Positions 49,846 through 58,355 of a stretch of 64,000 nt of DNA are shown here, piece after piece (position 1 is the first letter of the stretch; every line of letters begins with the position of its first letter). The position numbers and the translations under genes were made by a program. The notes below the pieces were generated by a model, which saw nothing but the letters and a program-made list of their open reading frames with translations, was not told the DNA's origin and made no database searches. This stretch comes from UBA3006 sp031401235 (GTDB lineage Bacteria; Actinomycetota; Acidimicrobiia; Acidimicrobiales; Ilumatobacteraceae). The stretch lies in assembly GCA_031401235.1 (NCBI GenBank), contig JANNRJ010000030.1, forward strand, positions 62,001-126,000. Direction: 5' to 3'.

Positions 49846-51022
49846 GTCTGGCCGACATCATCAAGATTCCGATCAAAATTGCAGTACCCATGATTGGGGC
49901 ACCCGTTCGCTTGAGCGCGGTGACATCGATGAGTAATCCGAAGGCAAAGACAACCAAACCAGTATTCATTGCCCAAAACACCCAATTGTCAACGCGGGGC
50001 CAGCGACGAAATTTAGCTGCACCGTCAACGAGGCCAAACAATGAGTTGGTCATAACGCCAATAAACATCATGTGGTCGAGGGCCAAAAGTAGATGCGCCG
50101 GGGCATCGTCGACTTCACCTTTGTAGCGAACAATGATGTACACCAAAAGTGCAATATCGGCCACAAGGAACATCGCAGTCGCAACCGAGGCTCGCTCCCA
50201 ACGACCACGAGTCCAATCCACCGCACGCATCGGTACACGAAGTCGGCGAATGAATACGACGATGCCGATGACCTCAAGGGGGAGACTCATACCAATGAGC
50301 GGTGTGATATCAAGTAACGCGCCAATCATCAGTAGCACGCCGCCAAGAAATGGAGCCGCAATTTGGATCCGACCCCGACGGTCGGCGACAACATTGATGG
50401 TTTCAGGGGAAAGTCGCCACTCGGTCAATGCCATTCCCATCGGGATGAGAAAACCGACGACCATCGTGGCGGGATGAGCGTCTGATGTTCCACTGGGCAT
50501 GAAATCGATGGTGCCCGCTTGTTCGAGCCCAAGTAGCACACCTAGCACGGCGCCGACTCCGAGAGTGGCGACACCGGCAAGTACTCCAAGTCGCGGAACG
50601 CTGAGCGCGACGTGACGCGATTGGGCGACGACCCATACCAAAAATGCGATAACCACTGCCAAGGCGAAGCTTCCGGCGATTGGTCGGCGGGCATCGGTCG
50701 TCATAAAGAATGCGCTCACATAAGCGACGATGGTGATGATTGCAGCAGCCGGCAGTATCTGAGCAATCCGAGCGTGCCAACCTGATGCATTTGACTCTCC
50801 GAAGAGCCATAGCGATGCGGCGAACACGGAGAGGCTGATCCAGCCCAGAGTGCCGGAATGGACATGTCCCATTAATGCCTGATGATCGAAGTCGATGAGA
50901 TCAGTACCGTTGAGGATTCCAATGCTCACCGTGACCACGAAAATGACGAGCGATGTTCGGAACAGTGCTCGAATGCCATTCGCGTATGGATGACCGGATG
51001 ACAGAGTGGAATTGACGCTCAT
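49811..51022 (-). CDS. 12-helix membrane protein, oxidase subunit I-like
   Basis: A 403-residue protein with twelve hydrophobic segments. The second holds HQALMGHVHSGTLGW; the tenth has LLLALDHMMFIGVMTN. Twelve helices and a His in helix 2 recall haem-copper oxidase or nitric oxide reductase catalytic subunits, but the HH pair expected after the central helix is not seen, so a copper site is not supported. An AAGGAG site lies before the ATG at 51022. A possible haem- or NO-linked membrane protein; family identity is uncertain. Confidence 0.6.
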   Translation of the reverse strand: MSVNSTLSSGHPYANGIRALFRTSLVIFVVTVSIGILNGTDLIDFDHQALMGHVHSGTLGWISLSVFAASLWLFGESNASGWHARIAQILPAAAIITIVAYVSAFFMTTDARRPIAGSFALAVVIAFLVWVVAQSRHVALSVPRLGVLAGVATLGVGAVLGVLLGLEQAGTIDFMPSGTSDAHPATMVVGFLIPMGMALTEWRLSPETINVVADRRGRIQIAAPFLGGVLLMIGALLDITPLIGMSLPLEVIGIVVFIRRLRVPMRAVDWTRGRWERASVATAMFLVADIALLVYIIVRYKGEVDDAPAHLLLALDHMMFIGVMTNSLFGLVDGAAKFRRWPRVDNWVFWAMNTGLVVFAFGLLIDVTALKRTGAPIMGTAILIGILMMSARLSGPAIHTSEA

Positions 51023-51054
51023 ATTGCGACTCCTTGTCGATTTCTATTGCGACT
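51022..51054 (-). repeat. Direct repeat upstream of the 12-helix protein gene
   Basis: AGTCGCAATA (minus strand) occurs twice, at 51031-51022 and 51054-51045, 23 bases apart; the first copy contains the start codon's first base. It flanks the ribosome site and might be a regulator site, or chance. Confidence 0.25.
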
Positions 51055-51202
51055 AATAATGCATCGTGGGGGTTAGACAATGCAAACCAATGCCAAGTGC
51101 CACTCGCTTGTGTCGGGGCTGGAATTGTGAATTATGCGGTAGAATTGGGTCTTCAAACTGCAGATAACAGCATGGCTGTATCGCACAAAGAACTGGTGAG
51201 TA

Positions 51203-52489
51203 ATGAATATCTTGGTGATTGGAGCAGGTGGCGTTGGCGCGTCAATGGCGTCCATCGCTGAGACTCGGTCGTTTTTCTCCTCGTTCGTGCTCGCTGATAT
51301 CTCATTGTCGCGGGCCCAAGAAGCAATTGCCTTACTTGATAGCAGTGAAAAATTTTTCGCGGCCCAAGTCGATGCCCGTGATGAGGTCGCAATTGGCAAA
51401 CTCATTCAGGAAAGAAAGATTGACATCGTTGTAAATGCCTGTGACCCGCGGTTGAACGAGCCGATCTTCAACGCTTCATTTGCCTCGCATTGCAATTACA
51501 TCGATATGGCGATGAATTTGAGTGAGCCACATTCCGAGAATCCGTACGAAGAAGTTGGGATACCGCTCGGCAATAGTCAACTGGCCGCCGACGAAAGTTG
51601 GCGTGAGCGTGGTCTGTTGGCATTGGTTGGAATGGGAGTGGAGCCAGGGTTGAGCGATGTATTCGCCCGTTATGCCGCCGACAATCTGTTTGACACCATC
51701 GATGAAATTGGGGTGCGCGATGGTTCGAACCTGTCGATTGACGGTCTCGATTTTGCGCCAACATTTTCAATCTGGACGACCATTGAAGAATGCCTGAACC
51801 CGCCGATCGTGTGGGAGGCTGAACGCGGTTTATACACAACTGATTGTTTCAGCGAACCCGAGGTCTTTCACTTTCCGGCGGGAATCGGGCCATACGAGTG
51901 CGTCAACGTGGAACACGAAGAAGTCGTGCTTATTCCGCGCGAAATTGATTGCAAGCGAGTGACGTTCAAGTACAGCCTTGGCGCCGAGTTCATTGACTGG
52001 CTCAAAACGTTTGCCTACCTTGGACTAGACAGCAAGGAACGTATTCGTGTCGGTGATACTTCTGTGGCTCCACGCGATGTGCTCGCCGCGGTATTGCCTA
52101 ATCCGGCGAAACTTGGCCATCTCATGCATGGCAAGACATGTGCCGGAACATGGGTACGTGGAACATATGACGGCAAGCCACGCGAGTTGTACCTCTATCA
52201 CGTCGCTGACAATGAAACAACAATGCGTGATTGGGGTTCACAAGCAGTGCTTTGGCAGACCGCCATATGTCCCGTGGTGGCACTTGAATTGTTGTGCAAC
52301 GGAAGTTGGAAGTCGACCGGAGTACGCGGGGCCGAAGCGTTTGATGCGGCGCCATTTCTGAATTTGCTCGGTGAATACGGTGCGCATCACGGCATGATGG
52401 AAATGGGTCCCGGCTTGTGGCCGAGTCCAAAACCGACGGGCCAACCTGGCTGGGATCGTCCGGTGAAGCGCGCTATCCGACTTGGATGA
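51203..52489 (+). CDS. Saccharopine dehydrogenase family protein
   Basis: A 428-residue NAD(P)-dependent oxidoreductase. The Rossmann motif ILVIGAGGVGASMA begins it, with DIVVNACDPRLNEPI and CNYIDMAM next. LLALVGMGVEPGLSDVFARYAAD and the later IPREIDCKRVTFKYSLG blocks are of the saccharopine or carboxynorspermidine dehydrogenase type. No further pathway gene is near, so lysine or polyamine metabolism cannot be decided. It is coupled by ATGA to a VanZ-like gene. Confidence 0.82.
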   Translation: MNILVIGAGGVGASMASIAETRSFFSSFVLADISLSRAQEAIALLDSSEKFFAAQVDARDEVAIGKLIQERKIDIVVNACDPRLNEPIFNASFASHCNYIDMAMNLSEPHSENPYEEVGIPLGNSQLAADESWRERGLLALVGMGVEPGLSDVFARYAADNLFDTIDEIGVRDGSNLSIDGLDFAPTFSIWTTIEECLNPPIVWEAERGLYTTDCFSEPEVFHFPAGIGPYECVNVEHEEVVLIPREIDCKRVTFKYSLGAEFIDWLKTFAYLGLDSKERIRVGDTSVAPRDVLAAVLPNPAKLGHLMHGKTCAGTWVRGTYDGKPRELYLYHVADNETTMRDWGSQAVLWQTAICPVVALELLCNGSWKSTGVRGAEAFDAAPFLNLLGEYGAHHGMMEMGPGLWPSPKPTGQPGWDRPVKRAIRLG

Positions 52490-52905
52490 CGGCGCATTTG
52501 CGCATCAAGCGGGTATTGGCTGCGAGCGCGCTGATTGCGACGACTTCATTGATGTGGTCAGATACGGCCATTTCGTGGTGGGCAAACATTGTGTCGTTTT
52601 TCTTACGGGTAAATTATGACGCGACTACTTCCGTAATGAACCAACGTCAAAACGGTGACGCTGATCTGCATGCGATTTTGTGGGGAGTCACTGCGGTGCT
52701 TGTCTTAATTGCATGTTCGACTCATAAGCAGCACCTAACGGCAATCGCATTGCTCGGAACATGGTCGATATTTGCCGAATTTTCTCAACCATGGTTTACC
52801 GAACAGAGATCGCGTCAGGCGAGCGATCTCATTGGGAATGCGATCGGGATTTTAGGTGTCTTCATAATTTTTGAGGCATTTGCATATCAAAAACGCCATA
52901 ATTGA
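52486..52905 (+). CDS. VanZ-like membrane protein
   Basis: A 139-residue protein with about four hydrophobic segments. The motif SIFAEFSQPWFTEQRSRQASDLIGNAIG matches the VanZ-like family (Glu, Gln, Arg-x-Asp and Asn-x-x-Gly at family positions); I list it by key residues only. The ATG overlaps the TGA of the dehydrogenase gene. Molecular role is not established for the family beyond glycopeptide tolerance in VanZ. Confidence 0.7.
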   Translation: MTAHLRIKRVLAASALIATTSLMWSDTAISWWANIVSFFLRVNYDATTSVMNQRQNGDADLHAILWGVTAVLVLIACSTHKQHLTAIALLGTWSIFAEFSQPWFTEQRSRQASDLIGNAIGILGVFIIFEAFAYQKRHN

Positions 52906-52908
52906 AAG

Positions 52909-53430
52909 ATGACAATTGACATCAATTCATCTCGAGCTCTTAATGAGCGCGACACGATAATTGGCTTTTTGGCTCTCTACCGAAAAGATCTCATCGACAA
53001 GTGCAATGGACTTTCCGATGAGCAGGCCCGTACAACTTCGGTGCCACCATCCGATCTCAATCTGATGGGGTTGATTCGTCACATGGCTGAGGTGGAGAGA
53101 CATTGGTTTCGTAACATCCTCGTTGCCGAAAACGCGGCGTCGCTTTTTTGCGGCGACTCACACCCCACGGGTGACCACGACGGCGATTTCCATGTGACAA
53201 CAACGGACACATTAAGCGTTTCGATTGCTCAACTCCGTGCTGAAATCTCAATTGCTGATGTCAATCTGGCCAAATTCACGCTCGATGACCTGGCCACACG
53301 AGAGTCGCGCCCGGGAACCGGTGTTCCAAACGTTCGGTGGATTGTGGTGCACATGATCGAGGAATACGCCCGACACTGTGGTCATGCCGACCTCATTCGG
53401 GAAAGCATTGATGGAGCCAAGAGCGAATAA
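52909..53430 (+). CDS. DinB-family (DUF664) protein
   Basis: A 173-residue four-helix-bundle protein. LMGLIRHMAEVERHW supplies the first metal His, and VVHMIEEYARHCGHADLIRE near the C-terminus supplies the His pair expected in DinB/DUF664 proteins. These bind a metal and probably act as thiol-dependent transferases (mycothiol or bacillithiol-type). It follows the VanZ-like gene after three bases. Confidence 0.85.
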   Translation: MTIDINSSRALNERDTIIGFLALYRKDLIDKCNGLSDEQARTTSVPPSDLNLMGLIRHMAEVERHWFRNILVAENAASLFCGDSHPTGDHDGDFHVTTTDTLSVSIAQLRAEISIADVNLAKFTLDDLATRESRPGTGVPNVRWIVVHMIEEYARHCGHADLIRESIDGAKSE

Positions 53431-53443
53431 GTAGGTAACGGTT

Positions 53444-54046
53444 TTACTCGCCGAGTTGTCCATGTACGAAGTGGCGCCGGCAAAGCAATTCGTATCGCAC
53501 GTCATCGCCAAATAACGGATCACTTACTGACTTATCGGTGTCGCCAACGACAACAGTCTCGCCTTCGTACACGATTTGACCATTGACGAGTCGCGCATTA
53601 TTCGTGGCCCGATCCCCGCACCAACATCGCGCCTCGACTTGCATTTCAATGCGCTCATCAGAAATCTCAAGAAGTCGTTTGGTGCCTTCAAAAAGTAATC
53701 CGCGAAAATCGGTAATCAGGCCGAAGGCAAACACATCAATATTGAGTTCGTCCACGATCTGAGCAAATTGATCGCACTGATCGATGGTGCAGAATTGTGC
53801 TTCGTCGCAAACAATGAAATGCAGTGGCATGTTCGCCTTGGCTAGATCAAACAGATTTAGATCGTGAGTCATCTCAATTGCCGGCGCCGAAACACCCAGA
53901 CGACTCGTTACTTGTGATCCGTCACGGTCGAGTTTTGTGAGCAATAACCCAGGTACTCCGCGTGAAGTCAAGTTGTGATGAATTTGCAGGGCGACGGTGC
54001 TCTTACCTGAACCCATGGTGCCGAAACTAAATCGGAGATTGGCCAT
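53444..54046 (-). CDS. tdk: Thymidine kinase
   Basis: Phosphorylates thymidine for salvage. The 200-residue protein has the P-loop FGTMGSGKST, DEAQFCTIDQ with the catalytic acid, and GLITDFRG. Zinc-site Cys are in CWCG and LLCRRH. Length and motif order are typical of the TK1-like enzyme. It lies 71 bases from the divergent deoC, another nucleoside salvage gene. Confidence 0.93.
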   Translation of the reverse strand: MANLRFSFGTMGSGKSTVALQIHHNLTSRGVPGLLLTKLDRDGSQVTSRLGVSAPAIEMTHDLNLFDLAKANMPLHFIVCDEAQFCTIDQCDQFAQIVDELNIDVFAFGLITDFRGLLFEGTKRLLEISDERIEMQVEARCWCGDRATNNARLVNGQIVYEGETVVVGDTDKSVSDPLFGDDVRYELLCRRHFVHGQLGE

Positions 54047-54117
54047 AACGACACTGAACGGTAGTCCCTCGGGACCTATTGGATCACAGGCGCCTAGAGT
54101 GTGGGTTGGAAACGGTC

Positions 54118-54792
54118 ATGACACCCGCTGAACTCGCCCTATATATCGACCATACGTTGCTCGCCCCGGAAGCAACGAGGGCCGATCTGCAGAAGTTGTG
54201 CGATGAAGCGACGACATTTGCGGTTGCCGCAATCTGTGTCTCACCCACTTTGTTGCCGCTTGATCCGGGCCAATTACCCGACACAATCGCAACGGCATGC
54301 GTCGTTGGGTTCCCCTCGGGTGCCCATTTTCCACTCGTCAAAGCAACCGAAGCGCAACAGGCCTACGAACACGGAGCCGATGAAATAGATATGGTGCTCA
54401 ACCTCGGAAATGTGCGAGGCCAAAACTGGGTCGGAGTACGCGACGATATCGCCGCGGTTCGGATGGCAATTCCGGATGATGTGGTGTTAAAGGTGATCAT
54501 CGAGTCGGCTGTCTTGACCGACGCGGAAATCGTTGAGTGTTGCACGATTGCTGTCGACGCCGGTGCCCAATTTGTCAAAACGTCCACCGGATTCCACAAA
54601 GCAGGCGGCGCTACCACGAAAGCGGTGCAATTGATGCGCCAAACCGTCGGACCAAATATTGGGGTCAAGGCCAGTGGGGGAATTCGTTCGTTCAGCGAGG
54701 CGATGGCGATGATCGATGCCGGGGCGTCACGCATTGGTGCGTCGGCAACCGAAGCAATTCTCGCCGGTGCCCAAGACGCGATGCACCGCTAA
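54118..54792 (+). CDS. deoC: Deoxyribose-phosphate aldolase
   Basis: Splits deoxyribose-5-phosphate to acetaldehyde and glyceraldehyde-3-phosphate. A 224-residue TIM barrel: YIDHTLLAPEAT at the start, CVVGFPSGAH, DEIDMVLNLG, LKVIIESAVLTD with a catalytic Lys, and FVKTSTGF with the Schiff-base Lys. KASGGIRSF follows. The ATG at 54118 fits the conserved start; a frame from 54079 would add 13 residues. Confidence 0.95.
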   Translation: MTPAELALYIDHTLLAPEATRADLQKLCDEATTFAVAAICVSPTLLPLDPGQLPDTIATACVVGFPSGAHFPLVKATEAQQAYEHGADEIDMVLNLGNVRGQNWVGVRDDIAAVRMAIPDDVVLKVIIESAVLTDAEIVECCTIAVDAGAQFVKTSTGFHKAGGATTKAVQLMRQTVGPNIGVKASGGIRSFSEAMAMIDAGASRIGASATEAILAGAQDAMHR

Positions 54793-54807
54793 CTTAAAAA
54801 CTGATTG

Positions 54808-55671
54808 CTAAACGGCGAATCCGCGCAACGGAAGATGGGGTCGTTGCAGCCAATTATCGGCCAGATAGTTGGCGGTTCCGTCAATGACATGCACGGTGTA
54901 GGCATGGCGAGGCTTGTCACTTGTGTTCGGCCCGGAACGATGCGGCAGTGACCCATTCAGTAACACGAGTGTCCCGCGCGCCGCTTCGAGAGGGACAAGT
55001 CCAACAGTCGGATACGGAGTCGAGTCAAAAACATCGGTAATTGTCGCCGTACGAGAAGCATTGACCTTGGAACGAGACTTGACCGGAATTCGGTGTCCGC
55101 CTGGCAGAGCCCACATACATCCATTTTCAGTGGTGGCGTCATCAATGGCAACCCAAAAACCGATCGCGCTTTGTGGTTCGGTCCATAAAAATGTGTGGTC
55201 GGTGTGGCAATTCACTTCGCCACCAATTCGCGGTTGCTTGAAGATGTACATCGATTGAAGCAGTAAAGGCAATTTCATACCGATGTCAGTGGCGATAGCG
55301 GCCATTTCGGGTGTGCGACTGAAACGATCGAAAACCGGGTCAAGGTCGTGCATCCCGTGGCCGAGCTTGTTCAAACACAAATGGGCAGAATCTCGAAGTT
55401 TGCCGTCGCTATCGAACGCGTCCTTTTCAAAAAAACACCTGATCTTGTCTCCGCTAGTGAGAAAATATTCGTCGGCCGCATGCTGGGCATTGGCATCGGC
55501 AGTGAAAATAGTGGCCTGCTCAGGCGAAGGCACATACTGTTCGGCAAGTTCGAGCGCGCGTTGACGCAGTTCCAAACACTTCGCGTCATCAATAAAATCA
55601 GGAATGATAAGAAAGCCATCCACATTGAACGACTCAAGTTGCGCCGGCGATAGCAAGGTCATAACGGTCAC
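54808..55671 (-). CDS. Phytanoyl-CoA dioxygenase family protein
   Basis: A 287-residue Fe(II)/2-oxoglutarate-dependent oxygenase. The iron motif is HTDHTFLW (His-x-Asp, about residues 156-163), with the distal His in SLPHRSGPN and an Arg following (KPRHAY). PDFIDDAKCLELR and ALPGGHRIPV are family features. It overlaps cdd by four bases at its start. Substrate unknown; the human enzyme acts on phytanoyl-CoA, but bacterial members vary. Confidence 0.87.
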   Translation of the reverse strand: MTVMTLLSPAQLESFNVDGFLIIPDFIDDAKCLELRQRALELAEQYVPSPEQATIFTADANAQHAADEYFLTSGDKIRCFFEKDAFDSDGKLRDSAHLCLNKLGHGMHDLDPVFDRFSRTPEMAAIATDIGMKLPLLLQSMYIFKQPRIGGEVNCHTDHTFLWTEPQSAIGFWVAIDDATTENGCMWALPGGHRIPVKSRSKVNASRTATITDVFDSTPYPTVGLVPLEAARGTLVLLNGSLPHRSGPNTSDKPRHAYTVHVIDGTANYLADNWLQRPHLPLRGFAV

Positions 55672-56093
55672 ACTCCTGGGTGTTCGCTGGGGTTTTCGAA
55701 TACCGAGTGATCTGGAAACGCAAATGGGATCAACTCTTGGAGCCGCCGGGGTGCGCCTTCAACATCCACTAGTAGTTCGGCACCACCATGCTCCCAGAGA
55801 AGTTGTCGACATCGACCGCATGGAGTAACCGGTTTGTCATTGCCAGTGCAGCAGATTGCAACAATGTGCCCGCCACCACCCATGACCAGTGCGCCGAGTA
55901 TGGCGCATTCGGCACACAGCGTGAGGCCGTACGAAGCATTTTCGATATTGCAGCCGCTGATGATGCGGCCGTCGTCAACAAGTGCGGCCGCTCCGACGCG
56001 AAACTGCGAATATGGCGCATAGGCCCGTTGTTGGGCGGCGTGGGCCGCCGCGCGCAATGATGGCCAATCGATCTTCGGTTGCATTGTCGTCAT
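55668..56093 (-). CDS. cdd: Cytidine deaminase
   Basis: Deaminates cytidine and deoxycytidine. The 141-residue protein has YSQFRVGAAAL, SGCNIENASYGLTLCAECA with the His/Cys-Ala-Glu active site replaced in the CDA form CAE, and TPCGRCRQLL. A zinc is held by the three Cys, as in the small tetrameric enzyme. ATGA overlap with the oxygenase gene; punA lies 32 bases upstream. Confidence 0.94.
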   Translation of the reverse strand: MTTMQPKIDWPSLRAAAHAAQQRAYAPYSQFRVGAAALVDDGRIISGCNIENASYGLTLCAECAILGALVMGGGGHIVAICCTGNDKPVTPCGRCRQLLWEHGGAELLVDVEGAPRRLQELIPFAFPDHSVFENPSEHPGV

Positions 56094-56125
56094 CGGACAA
56101 CCTTAGTTGCGTCTCTCATCCGTTA

Positions 56126-56962
56126 TTATTTGGCGCGATCAATTGCGACAAGGACATCTCGGAGGAGTATTCCAACTCGATTGGCCGCCGCCTTTCCGAC
56201 AGCTATGACCTCTTCACCTGACAGAGGATGCGGATTAATGCCAGCAGCAAGATTTGTCGCCAGCGAAAGGGCTAGAACTTCCATGCCGAGGTGACGTGCG
56301 GCGATAGTTTCAAGCACCGTCGACATGCCCACCATTTCGGCTCCCCATCCTTTGGCAGCTTGAATTTCAGCCGGGGTTTCATAATGTGGTCCATGGAAAC
56401 CGAGATACACCGCTTCATTAATTGACGGATGTACCGATCGGGTAATTGCCCGAAGACGCGGGCTATAAGCGTCGGTGAGATCGACGAATCGGCCAGCATA
56501 CGGACTCGGGGGATTGGATCCGGTGAGAGGAGAATGACCGGTGAGATTGATGTGATCCTTAATCACGACTGGCTCACCGATTTTCCAATCCGTTCGTAAA
56601 CAGCCGGCGCCGTTGGTAAGCACGACCGTTCGACATCCGGCGGCAAATGCAGTGCGGATTCCATGTACTACCGGAGCAACGCCATGTCCTTCGTAAAGAT
56701 GTGTTCGACCGGTGAGGAGAAGAACTCGACTTCTTCCAATGGTGATCGACTTAATAGTGCCCCCATGACCAAGTGCAGAAGGCGCCGTGAATCCCGGAAT
56801 TTCTGCCACTGATAATTCCGGTCCGTCGCCGAGCATCGATGTCGCATCGGCCCAACCTGAGCCGAGTACGGCAATGAGATCGTGATTGCCGTTAAACGAC
56901 TCCGTGATGACACGAGCGGCACGATGAGCCAGTTCGAATGCGTCGGAAATTGTGGAACTCAT
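56126..56962 (-). CDS. punA: Purine nucleoside phosphorylase
   Basis: Phosphorolysis of inosine and guanosine. The 278-residue trimer-type (PNP/MTAP family) enzyme has VLGSGWAD, the phosphate-binding GRTHLYEGHG, TNGAGCLRTDW, GFHGPHYETPAEI and EMVGMSTVLETIAARHLGMEVL, ending with LATNLAAGI. It overlaps the glycerate kinase gene by four bases and precedes cdd. Confidence 0.94.
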   Translation of the reverse strand: MSSTISDAFELAHRAARVITESFNGNHDLIAVLGSGWADATSMLGDGPELSVAEIPGFTAPSALGHGGTIKSITIGRSRVLLLTGRTHLYEGHGVAPVVHGIRTAFAAGCRTVVLTNGAGCLRTDWKIGEPVVIKDHINLTGHSPLTGSNPPSPYAGRFVDLTDAYSPRLRAITRSVHPSINEAVYLGFHGPHYETPAEIQAAKGWGAEMVGMSTVLETIAARHLGMEVLALSLATNLAAGINPHPLSGEEVIAVGKAAANRVGILLRDVLVAIDRAK

Positions 56963-57951
56963 ATGGCAAACCGCGTTAAAATTTGTGTTGCGGCTTGTTC
57001 CACGCAGTGTAATGGTTGGCCAAAGGCTTGTTCCTCGCCGAAAAGATCGACGAGGCTCACAGCCTCCATGCGTGACCTAACTGCCTCGTGGATATCGCCA
57101 CATATTGCAACTACCGGTTTATTGAGTTCATTTGCCATTTCTTTGACTCCACCTACTGCTTTGCCTTGAAAAGTTTCTTCATCCATAAACCCCTCACCTG
57201 TGATCACCAGATCGGCCGCGGAAACAAGTTCATGCAAATCCACCTCGTCGGCCACTAGGTGGAATCCTGGCACCAAAGTCGCGCCCAACGCGGCGAGCCC
57301 TCCAGCGAGACCTCCTGCTGAACCAGAACCGTCGAAGTTCTGTACATCAATTCCGTATTCGTTTAGATACGTGTTTCGCAAACTATTTAGTCTCGCCGTG
57401 AGAAAATCAATTTGAGCCGGCGTCGCACCTTTCTGTTTTCCAAATAATCTTGCTGCATCAATGAAGCGAGTGCGCACATCGCAAGCGACCAGAAACTCGA
57501 TGGAACGTAATCTGGCTGGTGAGCCGATGGCCCGAATCGCACCAAGTCCGCCATCAATAGTTGCCGAACCGCCAAGGCAGACGATGATCCGTTTTGCATT
57601 TAAATTAAGTGCGGCATCAATTATTTGTCCGGTGCCGATTGTTGATGCGGCTATGACGTCGTTACGTGCCGCACCACCAACGAGTGCAAGTCCCGATGCA
57701 CGGGCCATCTCGATTACTGCGACATCGCGGTGGAAGCGCCATTGTGCTTCCACCGGTGAACCTAGTGGATTACTTACGCAGGTCGTGCGGTTGGATCCAC
57801 CAAGTATTTCGAGCGTTCCTTCACCTCCGTCGGCGATTGGTTGTTCGACACAGTCGTGTCCCATTTCCCAACATGCATGTCCGATCGCGGCGGCAATTTG
57901 CTGAGCGGTTGCGGTACCTCGAAACTTGTCGACGGCAGCAAGCACACGCAT
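56959..57951 (-). CDS. garK: Glycerate kinase
   Basis: Phosphorylates D-glycerate. The 330-residue protein has AAVDKFRGTATA, PIADGGEGTLEIL, GGSATIDGGLG, GSGSAGGLAGGLAALGA and VITGEGFMDEETFQGKAVGG, all characteristic of the GarK/GlxK family. The start is ATG at 57951. It is followed by punA with an ATGA overlap and lies 23 bases from the divergent LysM gene. Confidence 0.9.
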   Translation of the reverse strand: MRVLAAVDKFRGTATAQQIAAAIGHACWEMGHDCVEQPIADGGEGTLEILGGSNRTTCVSNPLGSPVEAQWRFHRDVAVIEMARASGLALVGGAARNDVIAASTIGTGQIIDAALNLNAKRIIVCLGGSATIDGGLGAIRAIGSPARLRSIEFLVACDVRTRFIDAARLFGKQKGATPAQIDFLTARLNSLRNTYLNEYGIDVQNFDGSGSAGGLAGGLAALGATLVPGFHLVADEVDLHELVSAADLVITGEGFMDEETFQGKAVGGVKEMANELNKPVVAICGDIHEAVRSRMEAVSLVDLFGEEQAFGQPLHCVEQAATQILTRFAI

Positions 57952-57974
57952 ATCTCACAGGCTAGGTTGCCTGT

Positions 57975-58334
57975 GTGGGGTTCATTCGGGGACGACTTCA
58001 ATGGTCGCTTCTCATCGTGTGTTTAGTGAGTGGGGCAGTGGCGTTGTTGCTGGCCAGCAATGATTCGAAGAAGTCATCGCTACCGGCTGAGACCACTACA
58101 ACGAGCACCGTTCCGCCAGTGACAACGACCACGTATGTAGAGCCGGTTTATTACCTTGTGCAGTCGGGCGACACACTATTCAACATTTCCAGACGATTTA
58201 ACTTGGACATGTTAAAACTTATGCAACTCAACGGGATTAGCAATCCCGATCATGTTGAAGTCGGACAAAACCTATTATTGCCGTCGCCAACCGGATTTTT
58301 GCCTGTTGCGCCATCGACGACGGCGGCGCCGTAA
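57975..58334 (+). CDS. LysM-domain exported protein
   Basis: A 119-residue protein. An N-terminal hydrophobic helix (SLLIVCLVSGAVALLLA) serves as signal or anchor, then a Thr/Pro-rich linker, and a single LysM domain (residues about 60-105: YYLVQSGDTLFNISRRF, then LNGISNPDHVEVGQNLLLP) for binding peptidoglycan. It ends with a short Pro/Thr tail. The start is GTG. There is no catalytic domain. Confidence 0.88.
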   Translation: MGFIRGRLQWSLLIVCLVSGAVALLLASNDSKKSSLPAETTTTSTVPPVTTTTYVEPVYYLVQSGDTLFNISRRFNLDMLKLMQLNGISNPDHVEVGQNLLLPSPTGFLPVAPSTTAAP

Positions 58335-58355
58335 CAGAAATTTTCTGGGCGTGAG

